A stretch of DNA of 64,000 bases, taken from contig CM106585.1 of NCBI GenBank assembly GCA_048013815.1, positions 18,848,001-18,912,000 on the forward strand, given 5' to 3'. The position numbers and the translations under genes were made by a program. The notes beneath the pieces are model-generated. The model ran no database searches, was not told the origin of the DNA, and saw only the letters and a list, made by a program, of their open reading frames with translations. Source of the stretch: Setoptus koraiensis. Its lineage: Eukaryota > Arthropoda. Positions 1 to 12,643 of this stretch are shown here, in pieces; the stretch's first letter is position 1; every line of letters begins with the position of its first letter.

Positions 1-248
1 TGCAAATTTCGTTGAGTGCGCTGTCAGCAGCACCCCCAACTCGTGCCACTAAAACCAAACTATAAATAAATATAACTCACTGGCCGCGCGGCACGTGGTG
101 CTGGCGACACGATGCCCGCGGAGAGATGATCTAATTTTGATTAGCTATCGCTGCACAGCCTCTGCCACGAGCTACACTCACCTTTGGCACCTTTGCTATC
201 TATTTTTGCCGCTTGGCGCTTGCCATTTGCCGGCGCCTCCTCTGGGCC

Positions 249-293
249 ATATCGCTGGGCCGCATATCGCTGGGCCGCATATCGCTGGGCCGC
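249..293. repeat. 15-bp tandem repeat, 3 copies
   Basis: Three perfect copies of ATATCGCTGGGCCGC in tandem. The unit length is a multiple of three, which explains the repeated HIAGP/DMRPS peptides seen in open frames on both strands; these are not evidence of coding. Confidence 0.9.
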
Positions 294-538
294 ACATCTC
301 CGGCAGGCGCGCCCGCACAGCCGGCCAGAGAGGTATAAATAGCGGACGTGTCTAGCCAATCATGGGCACGGGCGCGGGCGAGCGGCGAGCGCCAGCGTGA
401 AGCGCGCACCGAGATAAATAGAGATGGAGCGGCAAGATTTGCATTTCATTTGCGCATTTATAAGTAGCCAGAGGCGACGCGCACAAAAGGCGACGACACA
501 CAGATTAAACGGCAAAGTGGGGCCAGTTCGCGGGCCCC

Positions 539-629
539 AATAACGCACGGCAATAACGCGCGGCAACAACGCGCGGCAACAACACGCGGCAACAACGCGC
601 GGCAATGACGCTCGCCAATAACGCGCGGC
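539..629. repeat. 13-bp tandem repeat, 7 copies
   Basis: Seven imperfect copies of AAYAACGCGCGGC. The unit is not a multiple of three, so a coding origin is unlikely. Copies differ by one or two bases, suggesting the array is not brand new. Confidence 0.85.
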
Positions 630-928
630 AATAACGGCCCATAGCGGTATGCAAATGAGCCGCCTGGCCTGTTGAACTGGGCCCCTCGCCCTTGGTCTCT
701 GCCTCTCGCTGTGTCTCTGTTCGGCCGCTTCTCGGAAGCGCTTTCTAGCGAGCTAATGGCCGGTTTGTGCAACACCTCCAGATTATTATCTAATTACCTA
801 ATTACCTGGCGATGTGCGTCGCACGCTTTCGTTGCGGAGCCTCGGAGCGGCCCGCGCAAAGCCCGCACGCGAGCTGCACATGATACAACAAGCCATGTAA
901 CGAGGCTCTAAATAGCTACACGACTCAT

Positions 929-965
929 GGCCTCTATACCTCGTGACTTACGAGGTATAGAGGCC
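929..965. repeat. Perfect 16-bp inverted repeat, 5-nt loop
   Basis: Arms GGCCTCTATACCTCGT and ACGAGGTATAGAGGCC are perfect complements around the loop GACTT. It would fold into a very stable hairpin as DNA or RNA. No flanking target duplication was obvious. Confidence 0.9.
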
Positions 966-1273
966 ACACGACGTGCAAAGGTTATACCCTGCACGCTGTG
1001 AAAAGGTGCCTGGAGTGGCGACCGTCCGAGCGGCATCCGGAGCGGCCCGCGCAAACTGTGCCGATCGGCACACGGGCCCCCGGTAATCTAATCAGCGTCT
1101 CTTGTGCGGGGCCACTCGGGCGCGCTACGACCTGTCACTTGTTATTGGGCGCGCCGTGCACCCCACGGGCCTCGCGGACACAGAATCCCGGAAAATCCGG
1201 GGAGACTCCACGCATTCGCTACAAGATATAAATGGAGTGTTCACTGTAGCGAGTCTATCCGTCGCCCCTCTGC

Positions 1274-1382
1274 CGTTGTTGTCGGCGCTGCTGCTGTTGT
1301 TGTTGTTGTCGCTGTTGTTGTTGTTGTTGTTGGCGTTGTTGTTGTTGCTGTTGTTGGCGTTGTTGTTGTCGCTGTCGCTGCA
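1274..1382. repeat. GTT/GTC/GCT trinucleotide tract
   Basis: A long imperfect microsatellite of GTTGTTGTTG units interrupted by GTC, GCT and GGC triplets. It keeps frames open on both strands (poly-Leu, poly-Val, poly-Asn), which I treat as artefact. Confidence 0.9.
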
Positions 1383-2096
1383 TATTGTCGAGTCAAGTCG
1401 GCCCGCTCGCGCACTGTCAACAATGGCGACTCGACTCGGGCGCACAATCAATGGCTTCCGATCAATCAATGGCTGCTCGTTGTTGTCGTCAATTGATTGT
1501 TGATCGATGGCCTCAATTTAAGTGTCAAATGTTTGCGCGAGTAGCAAGGGGCCCCAAGAAGCCGTAAGAAGCGGCGCGACTTTACGACGGTCCGAAAGTT
1601 TGGCCGCGTTTCGCGCACGCACAAACACACACGCGGAACAGTCGGCTGGCCACTGGCGTTGTGCCGCTGTGCTCGCCGCCAATGTGCAATGTGGGGCCCC
1701 GTCCGGGCGACACCAGGCACAGTCCGAGCGACACAGTGCCAGTGGCGAACAGCGGCACAGAATGTCCGGCCGGCGCACGGGATGCGGAACGCATTTGCAC
1801 AGTGTATTTATTTGATCTTTTTATGGTGATTTGGGGCCGCCCGGCACAGATGATACGTATCGCACACCGAGATTAGGTGCGACACGATACCCGCGCGCCA
1901 CAGCGCCGCCGATACCCGGTGGCGCGGGCATTAACTTAATGAGCGCCATCAACGGGCAACGGGTGCAGCCGGCGGGCCGCGAGCAAGCGACCGGGCAATT
2001 CTCCGGTTCACCAGTCAGCGGCCGGCCAGCAGCGGATCCGTCCGTCGCTTATCAGCCTGTGGGTGTCGCGCAAAGAACAATGGCCAGCCTGCCGGG

Positions 2097-2180
2097 CCCA
2101 TTATCATTATGATTACCGGCCAAAGCGGGCGGCGGCGCGGCAGCGGCGGCGGCACGGGCGATAATCATAATGATAATGGG
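2097..2180. repeat. Perfect 19-bp AT-rich inverted repeat with GC-rich loop
   Basis: Left arm 2097-2115 (CCCATTATCATTATGATTA) and right arm 2162-2180 are perfect complements. The 46-nt loop is GGC/GCG-rich, in sharp contrast to the AT-rich stems. The left arm is joined to a GGGCCC, and another GGGCCC lies 17 nt beyond the right arm. Purpose unknown. Confidence 0.9.
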
Positions 2181-3640
2181 TAGACTTGTGAGTCATGGGC
2201 CCATTAAAATTGATAGGTGCCCCGGTATCCCGGGCGCGTCACCAGCCGATTTGATGGCCCAGTGACTGACTGACCGATGGGCGCACACTTTTTCGACAGA
2301 TTTGCCCAATTGCCGTCAGATTGCGCAAACAGCGGCCACCACGAAAGCAACCAACAACCCACGATATTGACGGGTTGCGCAGCTCGGCGGCCGCGCGCGG
2401 GGGGCGTGCTGGCCGAGCAACGCCGGGCCGGGGCGCGATTAACATAATGATACCGCCATCGGCCGACATGACCGAAATATATATCCAATGGCCATATCCA
2501 ATCTATTATTATGATTATCATTGGCGGCAGTGTATTATGGCGGGCCGAGTTAATGGCGGGCCGCGCGCCGGCCCGGCACGGGCAACCGCGGCCAGCCAAC
2601 AACTGCAACAACAACAAATCATCGTGATCCATATCCGTCCATCTCGGGTTTTTCGCGCGCCACGATGATAAACTTGATGATGATGAGCGGGCGCGCTGTG
2701 GCGCCCCTCTAATGCTGCTCGCTCACTTGGCCCGGCGCACAGGCCCGACAGCTCAGCGCACAGACCCGACAGCGCACCGCACAGGCCAGCCTGTGAGTCT
2801 GAGAAGTGTGCCCGTCAAATGGGCGCCCATTTCCGGTCACTCTGGCGTCGTTTATTCTTATCTGAAGGCGCGCCGAGGGGCCATAATCGCGGGCACGCTG
2901 GCCCGTTCGTTGGTCGGGCCCGGCTTCTCGGGTTACATCGACCGCCGTTTGTGTTGTTGTGTCGCTGTAAACAATTTTTGTTTGCGGTGGCGCAAGGCAA
3001 ACGAGCGCTTGCAACGTTTCGAAAGGGGGCCCCCAAGAGGCGCAACTTTTCTGGGGTGGGACTTGGCCTCAAAAGTGAAAGCGAACGCACGCAGGCGAGC
3101 ACCGCCGGAGAAGTACGGGCCGGAGGACCACTTGAACCTTTTCCGCCCATCGAAAACAGCAACGGCCCCATGAATGGCGAGAGGGCGCTGCCGCCGGCCA
3201 GCCAGCTCCCATGATTGATTACGTGTCAGTGGGGCCCGACGAGGCGACTCGCAGCAGTCGAAGGCAAACAAATCCATCTCACTTGGCCCCTCGGCTTGCC
3301 ATTGACGGGGTCGCTTTGCCAACTTGGCCCGCTTGTCGCTAGTTGGTAGCTTGCCAAAATCGGTCGCTCGACTGTGCGAGTTGTGTCAATTGTTGTTGTC
3401 GCTACTAATGAGCGTCTAGCCGCTGTCGGGCTCAATTAGCCGCTCGCTAGATCTGTTTATATTCTGCGTTGTTGCGTTTTGTCGAGTCGTCTATGTACTT
3501 ACAATTATCGACTGCCATTGTCGTCTAATGCGACACACTGTTTTTGCGGGGCCCGCCGAGCGCCGTTCACATGGGCGCCGGTGAATATCCGCCAGTGAAT
3601 AGCATATTCAGAATAGAAGAAAGTGGCCGGTCGTGGCTCC

Positions 3641-3739
3641 GTTTGTGCGATCTGTCGGGTTGGCGGCGAGCCGCCGCCGCGTCGCTTTCTGGCGGCGAGC
3701 CGCCGAGCGAGCTCGCCCGAACCGACAGATCGCACAAAC
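3641..3739. repeat. Nested stem-loop: 18-bp inverted repeat enclosing duplicated 15-mer
   Basis: The outer arms, 3641-3658 (GTTTGTGCGATCTGTCGG) and 3722-3739, are perfect complements. Inside lie two copies of TGGCGGCGAGCCGCC at 3661-3675 and 3690-3704, each itself nearly palindromic. The arrangement is a large stem closing two small hairpins. Confidence 0.9.
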
Positions 3740-4267
3740 ACACAGAGCAGATAGGGCATGCGGGCCCGACGGGGGCCGACACAGGCCAGCGGAGGGGCGA
3801 GAAAAAAGTAAGCGCCAGAGGCTAATTTGCATATTTATTATTTATTGCGTCACTCATGATGATGCATCATCATAATTGTTGTTAGTGCGCGCACCTTGTG
3901 AGCGGTTGCTGCACCGCTTGCACCGGCACCAAGTGGCACCATTATCGGCGGTTGGCGGGTGTCATCGTTTGTGTCTGGCGGAGTTCACTTCATTGAGGGG
4001 CGCGCGTTGAAAATAAGTTATGTAATATTGTGCTGAGCCGACGTTGCCGGCCCGTTGTTGGGTGCTCACGTCGCCTCTTGCCAACGGTGCAGTTTGCGGT
4101 GCTGGCCGGCACTTTTGGGGGGAGAGGGGGAGGGGCGCACTCGGCAGTGGCTGTGAGCAGTTGCGGTCGGCGAGCAGCCAGAATTGTGGTGCCAAATGTA
4201 GCGTGGTGGTGCAAGTTGTTGTTGTTGCTGTCGTTGTTGTGCCTCGCTAACAACTAATACTGCCGCT

Positions 4268-4323
4268 GCAACAACAACAACACCAGCAACGACAACAGCA
4301 GCACAACAACAGCAACAACAACA
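4268..4323. repeat. CAA/CAG/CGA trinucleotide tract
   Basis: Interrupted CAACAACAA microsatellite, the reverse-strand equivalent of the GTT tracts found elsewhere in this flank. A short GTTGTTGTTG tract lies just upstream near 4215, so the two could pair. Confidence 0.85.
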
Positions 4324-6103
4324 TTGTCAAATGTAAATAAGCTCAGTGGCGGCGGCGAGCGCCCGATTGAATAATCGTGCGCGCGCCACGACAACTACAA
4401 GCGATCGGGCATAGATTTGATTGATCGAATCGTATCCACTGACCGATCGCCGGGCCTCTCGGCGTCACTTCTTCGGGGCTCGCCGGCGCCCGGCCCCAAA
4501 TTGCAACGGCGACCGACGAACCAATTTCTGTCATAACTGCATATCTGTCATAACTGTATGCCGCCGCCACAACTGTAACGGAGCCCCCGCTCGCGCGCGC
4601 TCGGCCAGTGGGATCGGCGCGAAACTCGCACGCGTACGATCGCACAACGAGAACGCGATCGAGTGCCAGACACGTCCGAGTGAGCCGTTCGAGGGGCCCG
4701 CTTGTCGGCCGGCGCACTGGTCGCTACCATGAGCGACGACCAACGCAACAAAAAACAACAATATCTGCCAATATTTGCCGCCGGTAGTAACTGGTGGCGG
4801 TCAGTTGATATCGGATGTGTAGCGCGTGTCATGTTGATGTGATCATTCAAACACTGGATTGGCCCCCTGCCAAACCGCCGACAAACAGCCTGGCGGCGGC
4901 CAGTCAATGCGGCAGCAATTACGCAACGATGACGATGATGAGTAGCCGGAGTCTATTGCATGATATGTAAAAATAACAGAGACACGACAAACAAAGAGAG
5001 CACGCGCTAAAAAACAAACGCACTAATCGATTGTCGTTGCCACCACCCATTGATAGGCCCACGGGCTGGTGTACCCATCGACGTACCCATTGTGTGCTGG
5101 CGCAGCGGGCCGGCCGCTGTTGATCGAGCAAAATATCGGCGCATATCAATGGCCCGACAAGCGGCAGTTGTGAGAACCCGGCCAGTGGATACCCCCGCCT
5201 GATCCACATCCACTGGCTTATCCCCGCTGTCAGTTATGCATAATGCGCTCGTGCGCCAATCAATCGCCGGCTGCCAACGGGCGACAACTTCCGACTGCGC
5301 CTTTCAGCTGGGCGCCCCCGCTTGCGCTGGCGCCTCACAGCTTTGCCGGCGCCCCACAAACGGCCCACGCGCCTCAACTTTGCCAGCGCCCCACAAGCGG
5401 CCAGCGCGACATTAAAATGTAATTTCAAACGGGACTGCGGACGCCCAGAGCCGCCGGCCCGCGAACGGGCCCAGTCGAGGGCCGGGGGCGCGGGCTGAGC
5501 GCGCACCGGCCGACAAGTGCTCGGTCGAGTAGCAAGTGAGTGGTCAAGTAGCAGTTTAATTTACTCCGCTCGGGTCCGAATCACTTGAGCATGAACAAGT
5601 TGCGTCGGGTCTGTTTGCCGGGCGCTGCCTTTGGCTGGGGCGCGACGCCCATCGAGCCGGTCGCGCCGGGTATCGGGTGTCGGGCGCTGCCTTTGGCGCT
5701 CAAAAATGCCGCTCCGTTCAAACGCGCTCGTCGGGCCTCCACCAGTGCAGCTCGACCGATCGGCGCACTGGCCGCCAGAGGGCGTCGCCCGCCGCGTCCC
5801 ACAAACGGCCATCGGGGCCAATGATGGGGGGCCCAGGCCCAGAAATGAAACATAAAACAATAATAATAAGAGCGCACACAAGCGCAGTCATTAGAGTGAG
5901 AGAGTTGTGACACTTCTTTGTTTGTCTTCTGCTCCACTTGGCCTCGATGACACCAGCCAGCAGCGCCAAATATCTGTTGCCGTCGCTTTCATGGGTCCGC
6001 TCGCTTGTTACGCTGGCTCTCATGAGGCCGTTGCGCAGTTGGGGCCCCATTCTCGCCTCCGTCGGCTCGCCATTCTGGGCACTTTGGCGAATCTCGAGCG
6101 CTT

Positions 6104-6140
6104 TGGCAAATATCGGCGACTTTTGAGCCGATATTCGCCA
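6104..6140. repeat. 14-bp inverted repeat, one mismatch
   Basis: Arms TGGCAAATATCGGC (6104-6117) and GCCGATATTCGCCA (6127-6140) pair at 13 of 14 positions around a 9-nt loop. Confidence 0.85.
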
Positions 6141-6318
6141 AAACCAGCACACAAACGGAACAGCTAATGGGGCTCCGGTTTCGGGCGACGATCAATTATC
6201 AGCGATCGGGCCGCTGTGATGGTTTTATCGCGGCGACAAATGAACGGTTGCGCCCCTGGCCGTCGGGTGCACAAGGTATCGCGACTCTTGCCCGGGTCCC
6301 GTCGTCCGGTCCGCGCGG

Positions 6319-6412
6319 CGGCTCATCGGATCGCGCCGGCCCGGCGGCTCATCGGATCGCGCCGGCCCGGCGGCTCGTCGGATCGCGCCGGCCCGGCGGC
6401 TTGTCGGATCGG
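6319..6412. repeat. 26-bp GC-rich tandem repeat, about 3.6 copies
   Basis: Copies start at 6319, 6345, 6371 and 6397. The unit begins CGGCTCATCGGATCGCGCC. Copies 3 and 4 share an A-to-G change in the CATCGG part, and copy 4 has CTC changed to CTT. All frames stay open through it, producing spurious peptides. Confidence 0.9.
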
Positions 6413-6756
6413 CACGCATTCGTACATGCTCTATTGCGTCATATATTGCGTCATATATGCACAAGTGTGTCATTTTGTTGAAATTTGTGCCGAGTGACTG
6501 GCTGCTGGCGTTCGAGCGGGCCGGCCCGAGCGACACCCTAAGTAAACAATCTTCCGCGAATGAGTGTCAACTGATAACTGTTTATTTCTGGGCATAAAGT
6601 GCCCGCTCGCCTGCGCACAGTCGCTGCACAACAAACGAACGATTGGGCCCACTTTATGCTGCCAGCATCCTGTTTGCGCTCCGGCGCCGGGCCGTCACCC
6701 GATGCGTCTCAACGGGCCGGCCGCCGTAGACGCGCTGCTAGCGGGCGGCCGGGCGA

Positions 6757-6792
6757 GCGGATATTCAATCGGGCGTCGAATTGAATATCCGC
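6757..6792. repeat. Perfect 13-bp inverted repeat
   Basis: Arms GCGGATATTCAAT (6757-6769) and ATTGAATATCCGC (6780-6792) flank a 10-nt loop. The AT-rich core inside GC-rich surroundings resembles the hairpins at 2097 and 6104. Confidence 0.9.
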
Positions 6793-7251
6793 CGACCAGC
6801 GGGCGTCTCGCCCGGTCGCCCGACGCAGTGAGCGCGCCCAGTCGACGGTGGGGCCGCGAACGCGAAAGCAATAGCCGTTGAGCGGCCAATAATGGTGGCC
6901 GCGTTCATTTATTGATGCATTTAGCCCCATACAAAGTCGGCTGTTTATTTTAGGGTTAAAAGCTTTTGATTGTAAACACAGCCAAATAGTCGGCTGGCAT
7001 ATTGTCGTCGGTTATTGTCGGCCGGGCCGGCACGTGATTTGGCGCGCCTTTTGAGCGGCCCATGCCCCGTTCGCTGCGGACCCGAGTGCACACTGTCGGC
7101 CGACCCGGTGTGTACACAGCGCTCACGGTTACACGTACGGGCTGGCGGCGTGCGCGCTTGCGGTAACTGGGCCCGTTGCACGTGCCCAGTGGCCACTCGG
7201 CAAATATCCGCCCGGGTGCCCGTTGTGCCAGTGCGTTGCCGGCGCCGGAGT

Positions 7252-7290
7252 TGCTGTCGTTGCTGTTGCTGTCGTTGCTGTTGTTGTTGT
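7252..7290. repeat. GTTGCTGTC trinucleotide tract
   Basis: Short interrupted GTT/GCT/GTC microsatellite of the same kind as at 1274 and 13153. It ends next to a GGGCCC. Confidence 0.8.
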
Positions 7291-10200
7291 CGCTGGGGCC
7301 CACGCCGATTAACCGTTAGTTAGGGGCGGCTGGCGGCGCACGCAAACAGCGACAGATAAACAGAGAGCAAAAGTAATCAATATGACCATTGTATTACATA
7401 ACGCGCGCCCAATCGGCACACGATTGGCGCTGTGCGCCGCTTGTGCCGACTGCGCGCGTCTCGGGTCATTGGATATCGCTTGCGATCTCGAGTCCATCTC
7501 GCGGCCATCACCACTGCCGGCAGCATACATTGTGCCCACCAGATATATATATATATATGTCCGATATAAATGGACGACAGCAAACCATTTGGTCATTACA
7601 AGTCACCGTCGCCATTAGATTGGACCGTTACACGAGACAGTGGCGCGCACTGTTAGTGTGCGCGCCGCGCACAGTTGGCACACGATGGCCACCAGATAGC
7701 GAGAGATCCAATTAGGAGTGTGCGATGGAAAATTAAATTCAAATCGGACCGCGCGCGCAGTTTTAATCGAGCGACTTAATGGGCGCCCGGTTGATGGCCG
7801 CTCGCGGGCCCCAATCCATCAGTTTGCTCGCTGGCGAGTCGCGGGCACAAGCGCAAGTGGCGGGCTCAATCGCGAGTCGCGGGCACGGCGAGCGGGCGAA
7901 AAGTGATGACTTGTCGTTCTTTGTCGCGGCCGGCCCAACGAGGAGCCGACCGACGTCCGATGCATCGGGCCGCACGAAGCCGAGGGGCTGACCGAAGGCC
8001 GCTGCGCCGGGTTACGGTGTGCGCAGCGCCACTTGCGCACACTGCGGCCCACGGCGGGCCGATTATTCAAAGTGCGGGCCGGCTCACGACACAAATCAAG
8101 CCGCGACAAGATGGTTCAATTAGGCCTGATTGGGGCCGGCTCGGCCGCTGCAACTGCGCGCGCCGGCCCGCTGGCGCCCGTGGCTGTGCCGGCGAGCACG
8201 TGCAACCGCGATGGGCGCCCATTAATCACTTTGGGCCGGTTGGCTCAAGCCGGGAGCCTCGAAGGTCCGGGGGACCGTCAGCCCGGCGGCTGCCAAGATG
8301 GGCGCAGGCTCAAATTGATGGCGTCGCTGGCCGGGCACCCGGTGAAACAATGGCCGCTTGCTGCTCGCTGTCCGCGGTTGACCGTGAACTGGCTCATTGA
8401 GCCCGGCAAACCGGTTGCCGTTTTTTATTTTCACAAGAGTGCGCCCGATTCTCTCGCTTCTGTGCCGGGTTCTGGTCTGTAATGCCGGGTCGCCGGCACC
8501 ACAGACCCCCCCGAGATCCGGTGTCAGTTGCCTGTGAGCCTGGCTAGGCGTGTTGCGTAACTGGCCGAGGGTGGCGCTGCCATAGTCTGGCGTGTTGCGT
8601 AACAAGGGGCGCATGTTGTGCCGCAGTGTTGTTACAAATTGCAATGACCGACGTCGCGTTTGTTTGTTTTTGTTGTTTTTTATGCCTACTTCGGTTCGCT
8701 TGAACCGACTGCCGGCAGGGGCCGTCGGTCGGTTCGAATTGGCACGCCGTTCGGACTGGCTTGCAGCATCCGCAATTGCGACGCCAGCCAACGCTGACAT
8801 CCAATGCAAAGTGACGCGGCGCCCGACCAGCCCCGCAAAACTGGCAAAACCCGCTCACGGCGGCCCGCAAACTGCAATTGCGCCCGCCGATGGCTTATGG
8901 GGGGCTTAGGCGAGGATGTATGATTAGTTGTAGTTGTGCAGCATCAATTGGGCGCAGTTGGTGCTGTTTGTTGGAGCATGAATCAGGCCAACGACGCGGG
9001 CCCAAGACGACCGACGGAGCGAGACTCCGGCACACAATAAATGTCTGCGTGTTTGTGTGTACACGGATTAACATGACACGAATTTAAATTTTATCCGTGG
9101 CACCGCCGTGGCGACCGAGGTACCCATGTGCCCGATAGCCTAATAGGCCATTAGGCTATTAGGCGGCGGGCCGTCGGGCTGTCGGGCGGGCGGGCGGGCG
9201 GAGCAGTGGCGGTTGGGCTGGAATTATTATTACTGCTATTATTATTGCGCTGTGTGCAATTGAATCTTATCCCGGTGCAGATTTTCGACGGGCCGGCCCG
9301 CAGCGAGTCGCATTTCGGACGATTCAGGCGTCGATTCAGCCACCGCAGTTTTGACACTACGCGACCGCCTAATGATGACGCGCCGCGTACGTGGAGAGAG
9401 CCGGCTCGTGACAAAAACGAAACAATATATCAGCGAACGCTTCGGCAGCGAACGCTTCGGCATAGAACGGATCGCCAGAGAGAACACACTTTATAATCTG
9501 CTTATCGGGCCGAGAAAACGTGTCAGTTTATTGGAACAGTTTTATTTTACACAATTCAATTGTCGCTGCCACTGCTCGTGCGAGCCACTGATAGCCGGCG
9601 AACGGTGCCAGTCGGGCCCCAGCGAGCAAACTGGAAAAAATTGTCTCATTGTCTTGTTTGTCTAATACACAATGTGACTCTTATAGGGCTTATAAATGAC
9701 GGCTTATCAGCGATGGGGCGCTGATTGGGGCCACGGCGATTGGGCTTAAATGGCTGGCATTATGTGTGATATTTAGCAACGGAATGTGCCGCTGTTGTGG
9801 CGCGCAATGTTCTCACAGTCGCACACACTTGGCAAGTGTTAGCGTGATCGATGGGGGTTTTAAAGGCGCACCGGAAGTGGCCACTAATTCCTTTGCATGA
9901 GTTATTGTGCATTGTTGTTGGCGACGAGGCGCGCTTGTTGCCGCCGACGGATAATCATGCCACGAACGTGTGTGTGTGTGCTTTAATTAGTGCATTAGTG
10001 AGCATGAATTAGTGAACATGAATAAAACAGTTAATTATGTGAATTATTTCTGACCAGAGTCAAGCCAGAGTCTCCGCAGCAAGTTGTTTCTTGCGGCGGC
10101 GTTGTTAGTGGGCTGGCAAGTGACGATGGGCACAACAGTTATGTAACGGCCACCGCTGACAGTTATGCACAATTATGCAGTGCGTACGTCAACCGGCCGA

Positions 10201-11464
10201 CAAGTTGCCGCCGACAAACTCATTTAACAGTTGAGTTGTGAGTCGTTGTTTGTCGTCGGCTGTCGGCCAACAACGACGACCACCAACACAAGGCAACGCG
10301 ACGCACAACAACAAGCAAAACTCCCCGACAACAATGCAAACGAGGCACGGCTAATTGATTGTTGGCCGTTAAATGATGTTTGCGTCATGTTTGCGCAACA
10401 CTAATGAGCCTAATGAGCATGATCGAGCTTGAATCACGGCGGCGCCACTAGCTTGCCAGCGGCGGCCAGCCAACAGCAGACAGCGGCACAGTTGGCACAC
10501 GAACAATGTTTGTTTGCCATGCGATAATTAACATTTGAATGAGCGACGCCATCGCCGTGCGCTATGGTCCCGGCCGCGGTCTCGCTAGCCCGCCAGCAGC
10601 CAGCGGGTTAGTCAGCCAGCGAGTTAGTCAGCCGACGAGTCAGGCGGCCGGCCGGCGAGTCACAAGACACGGCACAATTAGCGCCCCACGGGTGGCGCAC
10701 GCCCACACCGAGCGTGCCGGCAAGCCAGACACGCTCGGGCCACTAGCGGCGGACAGCGACATCATTAGAGCGACTGTTGCTCGCCGGCCGCCGGTCACTG
10801 GTGGCGGGTTACTGGTGACCGGTCACTGGTTGAGCCCGGCTGCTAGTGAGGCGAGCCGGGCGCGGAGCCGGCCCGCGACCACGCGGGCCGCCGCCGATCG
10901 GAGGCGGACAGCCGATGGAAGGCCCGCGGAGAGCCCGCGGAAGGCTGGCCGAAAACCGCTACGGCGCCCATTATTCATTTGTCAGCGCCACAACTAAACA
11001 TGACAGTTTTACACTGCTAACTACACATTGTGCAAAACTGTTACAACCAAAATGATGATGATTCTTTGTTGGTCACACACACACACGCTCACCAATAAGC
11101 TGCCCACGCCCCCTTGCTGGCGCTCACCGTTTGTCGCCAGTGGGGCGCTTCAATCGGCGACAACTTGCAAAATGCTGGCGAGAAAAAAAAAAGTTGGGCC
11201 CACAAAGAGAATGGGGCCCCCACCGACGGGCACAAAATAATAAATTGGCGCGCGTGCTCCAATGTTGAGCCGGCACAGTGAATACGTACGCAAACAGTGT
11301 TGCGATGGAGCGGGCCAAAAAGAAGAAAAAACAGCCAACAAACACATAGAGACAGCCAAATTGGATCACTGCAAATCAGTGAATCCAGTAAGGGTGCGCG
11401 TGCACGCAGTGGGCGCCCCAAAGAATTATGTATGCGCCGGCCTCTTATCTTGTTCTTCCGTTGC

Positions 11465-11578
11465 GCGTTGTTGTGCGCGTTGTTGCAGTTGTCGTAGTTG
11501 TCGCTGTCGCTGAAGTTGTCGCTGTCGCTGAAGTTGTCGCTGTTGTAGTTGTCGGCGTGGTTGTCGCTGTCGAGTTCT
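11465..11578. repeat. GTTGTCGCTG-type tract with 18-bp repeats
   Basis: Interrupted GTT/GTC tract containing repeats of AGTTGTCGCTGTCGCTGA. It accounts for the Thr/Asn/Ala-rich and Val-rich open frames on both strands here. Confidence 0.85.
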
Positions 11579-12354
11579 TTTTCGACGAGTGGCGTCGAGT
11601 ATTGAGTTGCAGTGGTGTTAGAGAGAGGAGGCAACTTTGCGTAGCCGCTGCAAACGCGCACACAATAAATGCCGATAAACGGTGGCGAATTTGGCAAAAG
11701 TTGAAGAAGAAGAAAACGCAATCACGTCACACATGTAAACTTGGAGAGTGGCCGCCATTAGGGACGGCCCCCAGTTTCAACAAGCGCGCAACATTGCGCG
11801 TTGGGGCGCCTCAGTTTCTCCGTTGGGCCCATAATTGAATCATCACCACCAGTGGCACTACTCATTGACAATTGTGCGATCGAGCGAGCGCTTGCAGGCT
11901 CGCCGTTGCGGCCAAAGCAAACGCTGTGCTGCGGCGCATTTTTATTATGCTCTAAAAACATGAAATAATTGTAAATTTTCAGCGGCACTCGGTCCATTGT
12001 GGTGCACCCAAGTTTGGTCCGATCCGGCGGGCTCTTATGTAAGCGCTCATATTATATATATTATATAAATTGTATATGTTATATGTGTTGGATGTGTTAT
12101 ATGTGCGGGCTGGCGGCCAACTGCAAAAGTTCAACTTGTGCAACATTAATGCAATGGTAATGGGCTACATCCATTGGCGGCCATCGGTGGTTGCATAATA
12201 AACGACTAGTGCTTGTGACAGAGAGCACACAAGCGCGATTAAACGAAGCGCAAAGTGATTTACAAATCCAATTTAGTGCTAATTACCAACGCGGGCCCAC
12301 TAAATTGAATTCGCGACTGCCAGCGCCGCAGCTGGCTCGCTCTTGTGGGAGCCC

Positions 12355-12425
12355 TCCGCTCGTCCACTTGTAGTTGCAGTTGTAGTGGCCGTTGTAGTGG
12401 CCGTTGTAGCTGCCAGTGTAGTCGC
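12355..12425. repeat. GTAGTGGCCGTT degenerate repeat
   Basis: Degenerate 12-15 bp repeats built on TTGTAGTGGCCG. I see nothing coding in it. Confidence 0.75.
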
Positions 12426-12643
12426 TCTGAAATTGTCATTTCGCACACGCTGCCAGACAGAACGATGCCAGAGAGACTTATGGCGGACAGTTCGGGAGGC
12501 CAATGGCGGCCCGATCAACAATTAGGCCCGGTTCATTGGTGGCGATAAGTTTATTGTTATGGCGCTATCTTGTCCCGGCCAGTTGCTCGTTATCTGAGCC
12601 GCTCGCAGCCGAGTCACACGCACATGTGCTGCGCCCCGAGTGT

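Noticed and set aside
1102-1503. Open frames over the GTT/GTC tract on both strands (poly-Leu, poly-Val, poly-Asn).
   Set aside because: Produced by the trinucleotide repeat; no domain and no supported exon structure.
8222-8809. 195-codon minus-strand open frame.
   Set aside because: Expected length in GC-rich DNA, Arg/Pro/Thr-rich, no domain, and overlapping frames of similar length on the other strand.
10539-10997. 152-codon plus-strand open frame.
   Set aside because: Arg/Ala/Pro-rich composition typical of GC-rich non-coding frames; nothing recognisable.
11089-11721. 210-codon minus-strand open frame, the longest in the left flank.
   Set aside because: Its middle is a repeat-derived Asp/Asn/Ser tract and the rest shows no domain.
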